Assembly (NCBI GenBank): GCA_963740525.1
Contig: CAVUEG010000005.1
Coordinates: forward strand, 1 to 64,000
Length of the DNA: 64,000 nt
Source of the DNA: CAVUEG01 sp963740525
GTDB taxonomy: Bacteria > Actinomycetota > Actinomycetes > Propionibacteriales > Nocardioidaceae
Direction: 5' to 3'
Under the pieces are notes generated by a model. That model ran no database searches and was not told the origin of the DNA. It worked only from the letters and a program-made list of their open reading frames with translations. The number at the start of each line of letters is the position of its first letter. Position 1 is the first letter of the stretch. Of the stretch, positions 44,407-51,989 are shown piece by piece. The position numbers and the translations under genes are program-made.

Positions 44407-45317
44407 GCCCGCGAGGCCGTACGCCGGATCGCCTCGACGAAGGTCGGGTAGAGCGCCGGCGGCAGGTCGTGTCCCATCCCGTCGATGAGCAGGAGCTCGG
44501 CCCCGTGCACGGCGTTCGCGGTGGCCCGGCCGCCCGAGGCGTGCACCATCTTGTCGGCCAGGCCGTGGATCACCAGGGTCGGCATGCGCAGGCTGCGCAA
44601 CGAGCGCGAGCGGCTGGGCTGGGTGAGGATCGCAAGCATCTGGCGCAGCACGCCGGCCCGGCTGATACCCCGGTCGAAGGTCTCACCGGCGCGCTCCCGG
44701 GTCGTCGCGGGGTCCTCGGGGTAGCCCGGTGAGCCGATCACCTTCCACATCTTCGCCGACCCCTCGATGTACGCCTCACGGGTCGCTCGCCCACCGGCGA
44801 GCATCATCGGCAGCAGCTGGGGGTGCTGCCAGCCGACGGTCCGCTTGCCGGTGGTCGACATGATCGAGGTCAGTGAGAGCACCCGCCCGGGCTGCTCGAC
44901 GGCCATCGTCTGCGCGATCATCCCGCCCATCGACACCCCCACCACGTGGGCGGCATCGATGCCGAGGTGATCGAGGAGGCCGAAGCCGTCACGGGCCATG
45001 TCGGAGAGGCCGTACGGCGCCTTGACCTTGCGGCCGGCGAACGCCTGCAGCAGCTGCCTGCGACCGACGCGCTCCCGGACGCGGGAGGACCGGCCGGTGT
45101 CGCGGTTGTCGTAACGGATGACGTAGAAGCCCTCCGCGGCGAGCTGCTGGCACAGCTCCGGTCGCCACCAGGTCATCGGGCCGCCGAGGCCCATGACCAG
45201 GAGCAGCGGGTCGCCCTCGGGGTTGCCGAAGGTCTGGTAGCACAGCTCGATGCCGTCACTGATCGGAGCGAACAGCTCGTCGGACACCTGGACAGACTGC
45301 TGCTTCGCCGAGGACAT
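44403..45317 (-). CDS. Alpha/beta-hydrolase
   Basis: A 304-residue alpha/beta-hydrolase-fold esterase or lipase-like enzyme. The oxyanion strand is LLLVMGLGGPMTWW. The nucleophile elbow GVSMGG carries Ser-129. The acid is probably the Asp in VIHGLADKMV and the His is in IDGMGHDLP. RYDNRDTGRSS is typical of the family that includes actinomycete polyketide esterases. The start MSSAKQQ at 45317 is chosen; a longer frame to 45356 adds only unlikely residues. It is divergent from the lipase-like gene. Confidence 0.9.
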   Translation of the reverse strand: MSSAKQQSVQVSDELFAPISDGIELCYQTFGNPEGDPLLLVMGLGGPMTWWRPELCQQLAAEGFYVIRYDNRDTGRSSRVRERVGRRQLLQAFAGRKVKAPYGLSDMARDGFGLLDHLGIDAAHVVGVSMGGMIAQTMAVEQPGRVLSLTSIMSTTGKRTVGWQHPQLLPMMLAGGRATREAYIEGSAKMWKVIGSPGYPEDPATTRERAGETFDRGISRAGVLRQMLAILTQPSRSRSLRSLRMPTLVIHGLADKMVHASGGRATANAVHGAELLLIDGMGHDLPPALYPTFVEAIRRTASRA

Positions 45318-45376
45318 GTAGTTGATTGTGCCCAGAAATGCGCGCGAAGACACCATCGGGCCGCTAGCGTCCCTCT

Positions 45377-46219
45377 ATGAGCTCACCTCTCGGTGCCTTC
45401 CTGAAGCCGCCCGGCTTCGAGGGACCGCGCGGACTGTGTGCGCTGGCCCGTGAGGGCAGTGCCGTGGTGGAGGCTGGACGGTACGTCCGCCGGGCCGCGA
45501 GCGACCGGGCAGCCGGGCGTGGCACGCCGTACGTCACGAGCAGCGCGGTCCGTTCGACCGAGCCCGTGGTGCTGGTCCCGGGGTTCATGGCGGGCGATGC
45601 GACGCTGCGCCTGATGTCGAAGTTCCTGCGGGCACAGGGCTACCGGACCTACCGATCCCAGGTGCACGTGAACGTCGGGTGCACCCGTGAGGCGGCCGAC
45701 CGGCTGGAGCGACGGATCGAGGCGATCGCGATCAAGCGGGCCAGTCGGGTGACGATCGTCGGCCACAGCCTCGGCGGGATGCTCGCGCGCGGCCTCGCCG
45801 TACGCCGCCCGGACCTGGTCGAGGGCATCGTCACGATGGGCAGCCCGATGCTCGCCCCTGCCGCCGTCCACCAGGTGCTGGCATGGGACGCGGAGATGCT
45901 GACCCGCCTCAGCCGGGCCGGGCTCCGCGGACTGATGACCGCCGACTGCGTCGCCGGCTCGTGCGCCCGGCTGAGCTGGGAGGAGTGCCGCAAGCCGCTG
46001 CGCGAGGACGTCGGCTTCACCGCGATCTACTCCCGACGCGACGGCATCGTGGACTGGCGGGGCTGCGCCGATCCGATCGCGCGGCTCGTCGAGGTGCGGA
46101 CCAGCCATCTCGGCATGGCGATCGACCCGGTCGTCTTCGACCACGTGCACCAGGCCCTGCAGGTGCAGGGCGTCAGGCGGGCCACCCTGACGGGACTTCC
46201 GCAAGCGTCGGCGGGTTAG
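45377..46219 (+). CDS. Lipase-like alpha/beta-hydrolase
   Basis: A 280-residue hydrolase with HG-like VVLVPGFMAGDATLRLMSKFLRAQGYRTY, nucleophile elbow VGHSLGGMLARG (Ser-131) and a later TSHLGMAIDP that could carry the catalytic His. The pattern fits triacylglycerol lipase or PGAP1-like esterases, fitting its place near the WS/DGAT gene. No clear signal peptide. Its 3' end overlaps the convergent kinase gene by 47 bp. Confidence 0.87.
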   Translation: MSSPLGAFLKPPGFEGPRGLCALAREGSAVVEAGRYVRRAASDRAAGRGTPYVTSSAVRSTEPVVLVPGFMAGDATLRLMSKFLRAQGYRTYRSQVHVNVGCTREAADRLERRIEAIAIKRASRVTIVGHSLGGMLARGLAVRRPDLVEGIVTMGSPMLAPAAVHQVLAWDAEMLTRLSRAGLRGLMTADCVAGSCARLSWEECRKPLREDVGFTAIYSRRDGIVDWRGCADPIARLVEVRTSHLGMAIDPVVFDHVHQALQVQGVRRATLTGLPQASAG

Positions 46220-47084
46220 CGCCACGTCGGCTGCAGGTGATCGCGGCCGCGATCATCGCGTTGGTCAGCAGACGGGTGAGCCCGTCCTCGTCCGCGGGCA
46301 GGTCGACGCCGGAGTTGCGGTTGAGGGCTCCCCACGAGTGCAGCGTCACCAGGGTGGCCGCCATGAACGAGTCGCCCGCACCCACCGTGTCGACCACCTC
46401 GGTCACCGGTGCCTCCACGTGAACGGCCAGGTCGTCGACGTACGCCGTGGCCCCGACGGCACCGGCGGTGACGATCACCAGTGCGGTGCCCGGACCGGTG
46501 AGCAGCTCGCGGGCGAGCTCGTCGGCCGGTACGCCGGGCCGCAGCGCCTCCAGGTCCTCGTCGCTGAGCTTGACCAGGGTCGCTCTCGACGCGGTCTCGC
46601 GGACGTCCTGCCAGGCCTGGGTCGGGTCGCTGACGAAGGCCGGCCGGATGTTCGGGTCGAAGCTGATGAAGACGTCGTGGTCCCACGCCTGACGCACCAG
46701 GTCGAGCACCGCGCCCCGGCCGGGGGTGAGCGCGGCGCCGAGGGAGCCGACGTGCAGCGCGTCGCAGGCGGGGAGCTCCTGGCGGGGGAGCGACCAGACG
46801 AGGTCGAAGGCGTACGTCGCCGCGCCGGCGGTGTCGAGCGTGGCCGTGGCCGTGCTTGTGGCCGGGAGCGGTGAGACGACCACCTCCACCTCGCTCGCGG
46901 CGAGGTGCTCCAGGACCTGACGTCCGTGCTCGTCGTCGCCGAGCTGGGTGAGCAGCAGGGCGGTGACGTCGAGCCGTGCGACACCGACGGCGACGTTCAT
47001 CGGGGAGCCGCCGACTCGTTCGCTGCGCTCACCGTCGGGGGCCACCACGATGTCGACCAGCGACTCACCCGCGACGACGATCAT
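46173..47084 (-). CDS. PfkB-family carbohydrate kinase (fructokinase-like)
   Basis: A 303-residue ribokinase-fold sugar kinase, probably a fructokinase. The N-terminal GESLVDIVVAPDGERSERVGGSPMNVAVGVARL is the fructokinase-type sugar-binding start. FDPNIRPAFV is in the middle. The ATP/anion-hole signature DTVGAGDSFMAAT carries the catalytic Asp near residue 246. If fructose is the substrate it could feed sugar from the GH32 reaction 20 kb away; that link is inference. It lies 4 bp after glpX in the same direction. Confidence 0.88.
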   Translation of the reverse strand: MIVVAGESLVDIVVAPDGERSERVGGSPMNVAVGVARLDVTALLLTQLGDDEHGRQVLEHLAASEVEVVVSPLPATSTATATLDTAGAATYAFDLVWSLPRQELPACDALHVGSLGAALTPGRGAVLDLVRQAWDHDVFISFDPNIRPAFVSDPTQAWQDVRETASRATLVKLSDEDLEALRPGVPADELARELLTGPGTALVIVTAGAVGATAYVDDLAVHVEAPVTEVVDTVGAGDSFMAATLVTLHSWGALNRNSGVDLPADEDGLTRLLTNAMIAAAITCSRRGANPPTLAEVPSGWPA

Positions 47085-47088
47085 CGCG

Positions 47089-48120
47089 TCAGGCGTCGAA
47101 GTTGACGGCGGCGTAGGCCCGCAGCTTCTGGAGGTGGTGGTCGGAGGTGATCGAGCGGATGGTGCCCGAGCGGGAGCGCATCACCAGTGAGTGGGTGCTG
47201 GCTCCGCCGGCGCGGTAGCGGACGCCCTTCATCAGCTCACCGTCGGTGATCCCGGTCGCGACGAAGAACACGTCGTCGCCGGAGACCAGGTCGTCTGTGC
47301 CCAGCACGTGGTCCGCGTCGAGGTTGTGCCCGGCGTCGAGGGCGCGCTGACGCTCGGCGTCGTCCGCGGGCCAGAGTCGGCCCTGGATGACGCCGCCCAG
47401 GCACTTCATCGCGCAGGCCGAGATGATCCCCTCGGGGGTGCCGCCGATCCCGAGCAGCAGGTCGATGCCGGTGTCGGGGCGGGCGGCCATGATCGCGCCG
47501 GCCACGTCACCGTCGGTGATGAACTTGATCCGGGCGCCCGCGTCGCGGATCTCCTGGACCAGCCCGTCGTGCCGGGGCCGGTCGAGGAGCACGACGGTGA
47601 CGTCCTCGGGGTGCGACCCCTTGGCCTTGGCGACCTGGTGGATGTTCTCGGCCACCGGGTAGCGGATGTCGACGACGTCGGCGGCCTCCGGGCCGGTCAC
47701 CAGCTTCTCCATGTAGAACACAGCCGAGGGGTCGTACATCGACCCGCGCGGCGCGACCGCGAGCACGGAGATCGCGTTGGCCATCCCCTTGGCGGTCAGC
47801 GTGGTGCCGTCGATCGGGTCCACGGCCACGTCGCACTCGGGGCCGGTGCCGTCGCCTACCTCCTCGCCGTTGTAGAGCATCGGGGCGTTGTCCTTCTCGC
47901 CCTCGCCGATGACCACGGTGCCCCTCATGCCCACGGTGGAGATCAGCACGCGCATCGCGTTGACGGCCACGCCGTCGGCGCCGTTCTTGTCCCCCTTGCC
48001 GACCCACCGGCCCGCCGCCATCGCGGCCGCCTCGGTCACCCGCACCAGCTCGAGAGCGAGGTTGCGGTCCGGTGACTCGGGCGAGACGGAGAGACCTGGC
48101 GGGTATGAGCTGTCAGACAT
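47089..48120 (-). CDS. glpX: Class II fructose-1,6-bisphosphatase
   Basis: The gluconeogenic phosphatase converting fructose 1,6-bisphosphate to fructose 6-phosphate. The 343-residue GlpX-type enzyme has metal and substrate segments VIGEGEKDNAPMLYNGEEVGDG, CDVAVDPIDGTTLTAKG and GIGGTPEGIISACAMKCLGG. GlpX is the only FBPase of many Actinobacteria. Its first 8 bp overlap the end of modC, so it appears to be co-transcribed with the molybdate operon; it may also have its own promoter inside modC. Confidence 0.96.
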   Translation of the reverse strand: MSDSSYPPGLSVSPESPDRNLALELVRVTEAAAMAAGRWVGKGDKNGADGVAVNAMRVLISTVGMRGTVVIGEGEKDNAPMLYNGEEVGDGTGPECDVAVDPIDGTTLTAKGMANAISVLAVAPRGSMYDPSAVFYMEKLVTGPEAADVVDIRYPVAENIHQVAKAKGSHPEDVTVVLLDRPRHDGLVQEIRDAGARIKFITDGDVAGAIMAARPDTGIDLLLGIGGTPEGIISACAMKCLGGVIQGRLWPADDAERQRALDAGHNLDADHVLGTDDLVSGDDVFFVATGITDGELMKGVRYRAGGASTHSLVMRSRSGTIRSITSDHHLQKLRAYAAVNFDA

Positions 48121-49186
48121 GACGCGATGGTAGCGGAGCGGCCGGATACTCCGTCCCTGCGCCGTAGACGGTCACCTCGGTCGCCTTGACCGACACCCAC
48201 ACCTCACGACCGGCGTCGAGCCGGAGCTCGGCGGCGGCGCCGGGCGTGACGTCGGCGATCAGGTCGTCCCCGACGTCGACGTGGACGCGCACGGACGTGC
48301 CGTGGGAGGCGAGGCCCCGGATCCGGCCCGGCCAGCGGTTCCGGGCCGAGCCTGTGGGTCGGTCCGTAGTCACGGTCACGGCGGTCGGCGGGAAGGCGGC
48401 GAAGGCGGGGCCGTCGAAGGGTGTGGTGGTGTGCACGACGCGTCCGTCGGCGAGGCCGATCTCGGAGCCTGACGACTGCCCGCGCAGCACGTTGAGGCCG
48501 ACCAGCCGGGCCACGTGGTCGGTGCGCGGGTGGGTCGACACATCGGCCGGGGTGCCGACCTGGGCGACGCGTCCCTCGTCGAGTACGAGCACCCGGTCGG
48601 CCAGGGTCAGGGCGTCGAGGGCGTCGTGGGTCACCAGCACCGCGACGCCGGTGAAGCCCGCGAGGTGCTCCGCGAGCTCGATCCGCAGGCTGGTGGCGAC
48701 CCTGATGTCCAGCGCGGCCATCGGCTCGTCGAGCAGGAGCAGGTCCGGCTCGGGAGCCAGGGCCCGGGCGATCGCGACCCGCTGGGCCTGCCCTCCGGAC
48801 AGCTCACGCGGCCGGCGGTCGGCGAGCGCGCCGACGCCGAGGCGTTCGAGCCAGGTGCGCGCCGCCGCGTCCGCCGTACGCCGGTCCGTGCCGCGGCTGC
48901 GCAACCCGAAGGCGACGTTGTCGAGGGCGCTGAGGTGGGGGAAGAGCAGCCGTGACTGGAAGACCATGCCCACCCTGCGCTCGCGCACGGGCAGCGTGGA
49001 CCAGTCGCGGCCGGCGACGGTGACCGAGCCGGACATCGGGGTCAGTCCGGCCAGGGCGTCGAGCAGCGTGGTCTTGCCCGCGCCGTTCGGCCCGATCACC
49101 GCGAGGGTCTCGCCGGCCTCCGCTTCCAGGGCCAGGTCGAGCCGGCCGGGGACCAGGACCTCGGCCCGGACGCCTCGCGTACTCAC
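48113..49186 (-). CDS. modC: Molybdate ABC transporter ATP-binding protein ModC
   Basis: A 357-residue ATPase with Walker A GPNGAGKTT (residues 32-40), Q-loop VFQSRLLFPHLS, signature LSGGQAQR (about 129-136) and Walker B LLLLDEPMAALD. The C-terminal part is a TOBE/Mop-type domain (about 280-357, RNRWPGRIRGLASHGTSVRVHVDVGDDLIADVTPGAAAEL) as expected for ModC. The GTG at 49186 overlaps the modB stop by 4 bp. Confidence 0.93.
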   Translation of the reverse strand: MSTRGVRAEVLVPGRLDLALEAEAGETLAVIGPNGAGKTTLLDALAGLTPMSGSVTVAGRDWSTLPVRERRVGMVFQSRLLFPHLSALDNVAFGLRSRGTDRRTADAAARTWLERLGVGALADRRPRELSGGQAQRVAIARALAPEPDLLLLDEPMAALDIRVATSLRIELAEHLAGFTGVAVLVTHDALDALTLADRVLVLDEGRVAQVGTPADVSTHPRTDHVARLVGLNVLRGQSSGSEIGLADGRVVHTTTPFDGPAFAAFPPTAVTVTTDRPTGSARNRWPGRIRGLASHGTSVRVHVDVGDDLIADVTPGAAAELRLDAGREVWVSVKATEVTVYGAGTEYPAAPLPSRHV

Positions 49187-49977
49187 GGGGTCACCAGCCA
49201 GCGGTTGCGCAGGGCCGCGAGCACGCCGATGGAGACCACGAGCAGCAGCAGGCTGAGCACCCGGGCGGCCTCGGGGTCGGACTGGATCTCGGTGTAGATC
49301 AGCGAGGGCATCGTCTGGGTGGTGCCGGGGTAGTTGCCGGCGAAGGTGATCGTGGCTCCGAACTCGCCCAGTGACCTGGCCCAGCACAGCACGGCTCCGG
49401 CGACGATGCCCGGCGCCACCATCGGGACGGTGACCCGGCGGAACGTGGTCCACCGGTCGGCACCGAGAGTCGCGGCGACGCCGTCGTACTCGGCCCCGCG
49501 GGCACGCAGGGACCCCTCCACGCTGATCACGAAGAACGGCAGCGCGACGAACGTGTGGGCGATCACGACCGCCACGGTGGTGTACGGGATGCTCAGGCCC
49601 GTGAGGTCCCGGAGCGGGCCACCCACGATCCCGTTCCGCCCGAACGCCGTGAGCAGCGCGACGCCGGCGACCACCGGCGGCAGGACCAGCGGGACGGTCA
49701 CCAGGGAGCGCAGGACGGCCCGGCCACGGAAGCTGACCCGGGCCAGCAGCCAGGCCAGCGGCATCCCGAGCACCAGGCAGAAGGACGTGGCCAGCAGCGA
49801 GGTGACCAGGGACAGCCGCAGGGCGTCTCGGACCATCGGGTCGGCGAGCTTGCTCGGCAGCTCCCTCCAGGGCGTGGCCGCGACGAGGGTCACCAGCGGA
49901 ACGACGAGCACTGCCGTCGCCAGAAGCGCGGGGACCAGCAGCCGCAGCGGGGCCCGACCCAGGCGGTCCTGGCTCAC
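49183..49977 (-). CDS. modB: Molybdate ABC transporter permease ModB
   Basis: A 264-residue permease with about six helices. The EAA-type loop is GAEYDGVAATLGADRWTTFRRVTVPMVAPGIVAGAVLCWARSLGEFGATITFAGNYPGTTQTMP, whose end is the molybdate/sulfate permease signature. The GTG start at 49977 overlaps the modA stop (GTGA). The longer upstream frame is antisense-like and was not used. Confidence 0.93.
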   Translation of the reverse strand: MSQDRLGRAPLRLLVPALLATAVLVVPLVTLVAATPWRELPSKLADPMVRDALRLSLVTSLLATSFCLVLGMPLAWLLARVSFRGRAVLRSLVTVPLVLPPVVAGVALLTAFGRNGIVGGPLRDLTGLSIPYTTVAVVIAHTFVALPFFVISVEGSLRARGAEYDGVAATLGADRWTTFRRVTVPMVAPGIVAGAVLCWARSLGEFGATITFAGNYPGTTQTMPSLIYTEIQSDPEAARVLSLLLLVVSIGVLAALRNRWLVTP

Positions 49978-50726
49978 GGGCTGCCGAAGCCTGCGTCGGC
50001 CAGGACCCGTTGACCCTCGGCGGAGAGCACGAAGTCCAGCCAGGCGCGGGCCAGGGCGGGGTGCGCGGACTGGCGTAGGGCCGCGATCGGGTAGACGGTC
50101 GGGAAGTCCTCGGCGTGCGGCACCGGGAAGGACGTCACGGCGGCACCCGCGGCGACCGCGTCGGTGGAGTAGACGAGTCCGGCATCGGCCTCGCCCTCGG
50201 TGACCCGTGCGAGCACCGCCTTCACGTCGACCTCGAGGCTCTTGGGAGGGTTCATGACCTGCTCGGTCCGCAGCGCCCGGGCGGCCAGGGTGCCACACGG
50301 CGCGGTCTCGACGCAGACGACGTACGCCGTCCCGGGCCGGTCGAGGTCGGCGAACGAGGTGAGGTGGGCGGGGTTGTCCGCGGGCACCGCCAGGACCAGC
50401 GTGTTCCGCGCGAAGACCCGCGGCTCTGCGGGGACGACGCCCGCGTCGGTGGCGTCGGCCATCGTGGCGAGATCGGCGGTGGCCAGGACGTCGGCCGGGG
50501 CGCCCTGGGCGGCTTGGTCGGCGAGGGTCGCGCTCGAGTCGAAGGCGAACCGCACGTGCACGCCCGGGTGCGCAGCCTCGAAGGCCTGACCGAGGTCGGT
50601 GAAGACCTCGGTGAGGGAGGACGCCGCGAGCACGGTGAGCGTGGTGTCGGCCCCGGGCTCCTTCGCCGAGCCGCTGCCACAGCCCGAGACGGCGAGCAGC
50701 AGCGCGAGGGCGAGCAGCACCTTCAC
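49974..50726 (-). CDS. modA: Molybdate-binding lipoprotein ModA
   Basis: A 250-residue oxyanion-binding lipoprotein: signal MKVLLALALLLAVSGC (lipid Cys-16), then TLTVLAASSLTEVFTDLGQAFEAAHPGVHVRFAFDSSATLADQAAQGAPADVLATAD. This is the ModA ligand-binding pattern with ASSL and SSATL loops donating hydroxyl and backbone contacts. The GTG at 50726 overlaps the end of the upstream Mop-HTH gene (4 bp). It delivers molybdate or tungstate to ModB/ModC. Confidence 0.94.
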   Translation of the reverse strand: MKVLLALALLLAVSGCGSGSAKEPGADTTLTVLAASSLTEVFTDLGQAFEAAHPGVHVRFAFDSSATLADQAAQGAPADVLATADLATMADATDAGVVPAEPRVFARNTLVLAVPADNPAHLTSFADLDRPGTAYVVCVETAPCGTLAARALRTEQVMNPPKSLEVDVKAVLARVTEGEADAGLVYSTDAVAAGAAVTSFPVPHAEDFPTVYPIAALRQSAHPALARAWLDFVLSAEGQRVLADAGFGSP

Positions 50727-51118
50727 GGCGTCTCCACCACCACGTTGGTGGACTTCACCGAGGCGATCGCCCGCACGCCGGGCTCGAGACCGAGCTCCTC
50801 GGCGGCCTCGCTGCTCATCAGCGAGACCAGCCGGTAGGGACCGCAGATCATCTCCACCTGAGCCATCACGGTGTCCTTCGTGACCGCGGTGACCAGCCCC
50901 GCCATCCGGTTCCGGGCGCTCACCGAGCGGGCCCGGCTGACATCACGGTCCTGGTGGTCGGCCAGCGTGACCGCCAGCGCGGCCAGGTCGACGCCGCGGA
51001 CGACACTGCGACCCTGGCTCGTGCGCGCCTCGATTCGACCCGCCTCGACCCAGCGCCGGAACGTGTCGTCGCTGACGCCGAGCAGGTCGGCGGCCTCCGC
51101 AATTCGGTAGTCGGTCAC
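50723..51118 (-). CDS. Mop (TOBE) domain protein with N-terminal helix-turn-helix
   Basis: A 131-residue protein. A MerR/excisionase-type HTH occupies residues 2-30 (TDYRIAEAADLLGVSDDTFRRWVEAGRI). A single molybdopterin/molybdate-binding Mop domain spans about 66-131 (SARNRMAGLVTAVTKDTVMAQVEMICGPYRLVSLMSSEAAEELGL and IASVKSTNVVVE). It heads the mod operon and overlaps modA by 4 bp. It is probably the molybdate-sensing regulator of the operon; a Mop storage role is possible. The GTG at 51118 gives the standard TDYRIAEAA start. Confidence 0.88.
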   Translation of the reverse strand: MTDYRIAEAADLLGVSDDTFRRWVEAGRIEARTSQGRSVVRGVDLAALAVTLADHQDRDVSRARSVSARNRMAGLVTAVTKDTVMAQVEMICGPYRLVSLMSSEAAEELGLEPGVRAIASVKSTNVVVETP

Positions 51119-51160
51119 GGTCCAATGATCCGCAGACACGGGGGAATACGCAAGACTTGT

Positions 51161-51172
51161 CCGCAACTGCGG
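51161..51172. promoter_or_regulatory. Palindrome upstream of the Mop-HTH gene
   Basis: CCGCAACTGCGG has 5-bp arms and a 2-bp centre, 43 bp upstream of the minus-strand GTG. It is a candidate binding site for the adjacent Mop-HTH protein, by position only. The rest of the 116-bp gap shows nothing else clear. Confidence 0.25.
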
Positions 51173-51234
51173 CTCAATGCGATGCCGGCGCCCCCCGCCG
51201 CGAGCCGATCTCGTCCGCCGGAGAGAATGGTGCC

Positions 51235-51819
51235 GTGAGCCAGGGACAGGCAGGTCGGTACCAGCGCAGCGCCAACGGGATGGTGGGCGCGATGGTCGTG
51301 CTGCTGCTCGTGGTCTTCGTCTACGTCGGGTTCCGGGCGCTCAACCGGGACAACGACGCGATCCCGGTGCCGGCGGTGGCCTATGCGGTCGCGGTGCGAC
51401 AGGCGGTGGACGACGGGAAGATCGAGGTACTCGCCCCGCCCTCCCTACCGACCGGGTGGAAGGCGACGTCGGTCGACTACGTCTCCGTGCCACGGCCGGC
51501 CTGGCACCTCGGGGTGCTGACCGCGGACCAGCAGTACATCGGCGTGGAGCAGTCCCTCGACTCCGTCGCCGACCTCGTCTCGACGTACGTCGACCCGGCC
51601 GCGACGCCCCACGGGACCGTCGACCTGGACCTCGGCAACGGCACCACCACGTGGCGGGTCTGGACCGACGACGGCGGCGACACCGGGCTCAGTGCGCGGG
51701 TCGGGCGCACCTCGGTGGTCGTGGTCGGCTCCGCCTCACGTGCGGTGATCGAGGACTACGTCTCCTCGCTGGAGATCACCTCGTCGAGCCGCTTGCGGGC
51801 TCCGTCGAGGAACAGCTGA
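51235..51819 (+). CDS. DUF4245 membrane protein
   Basis: A 194-residue protein with a short cytoplasmic start (SQGQAGRYQRSANG), one transmembrane helix (about 17-38, MVGAMVVLLLVVFVYVGFRAL) and an extracytoplasmic domain with WHLGVLTADQQYIGVEQS and TTWRVWTDDGG. It matches DUF4245, unknown function, found in the glpX/xseB neighbourhood of Actinobacteria including mycobacteria. Its last 64 bp overlap the convergent xseB gene, the longest such overlap in the window. Confidence 0.85.
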   Translation: MSQGQAGRYQRSANGMVGAMVVLLLVVFVYVGFRALNRDNDAIPVPAVAYAVAVRQAVDDGKIEVLAPPSLPTGWKATSVDYVSVPRPAWHLGVLTADQQYIGVEQSLDSVADLVSTYVDPAATPHGTVDLDLGNGTTTWRVWTDDGGDTGLSARVGRTSVVVVGSASRAVIEDYVSSLEITSSSRLRAPSRNS

Positions 51820-51989
51820 CAGGTCCGCGCGAGCCGCTCACCCTCCTCCCACAGCGCGATCGACTCCTCCAGGGAGGTGCCTCCGGCCTCGAGCCGTCGC
51901 ACCACCTCGACCAGCTGGTCGCGCGCCTGCTCGTAGCTCAAGGCGTCCTCGGCGGGCGTCGCTGCACCCTGGTCAGCCTGCTTGGCCAC
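51756..51989 (-). CDS. xseB: Exodeoxyribonuclease VII small subunit
   Basis: A 77-residue subunit of exonuclease VII. Conserved YEQARDQLVEVVRRLEAGGTSLEESIALWEEGERLARTCQLFLDGARKRL forms the two-helix domain that binds the large subunit. The GTG start at 51989 overlaps the end of xseA by 17 bp. The 3' end overlaps the convergent DUF4245 gene. Confidence 0.95.
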   Translation of the reverse strand: MAKQADQGAATPAEDALSYEQARDQLVEVVRRLEAGGTSLEESIALWEEGERLARTCQLFLDGARKRLDEVISSEET

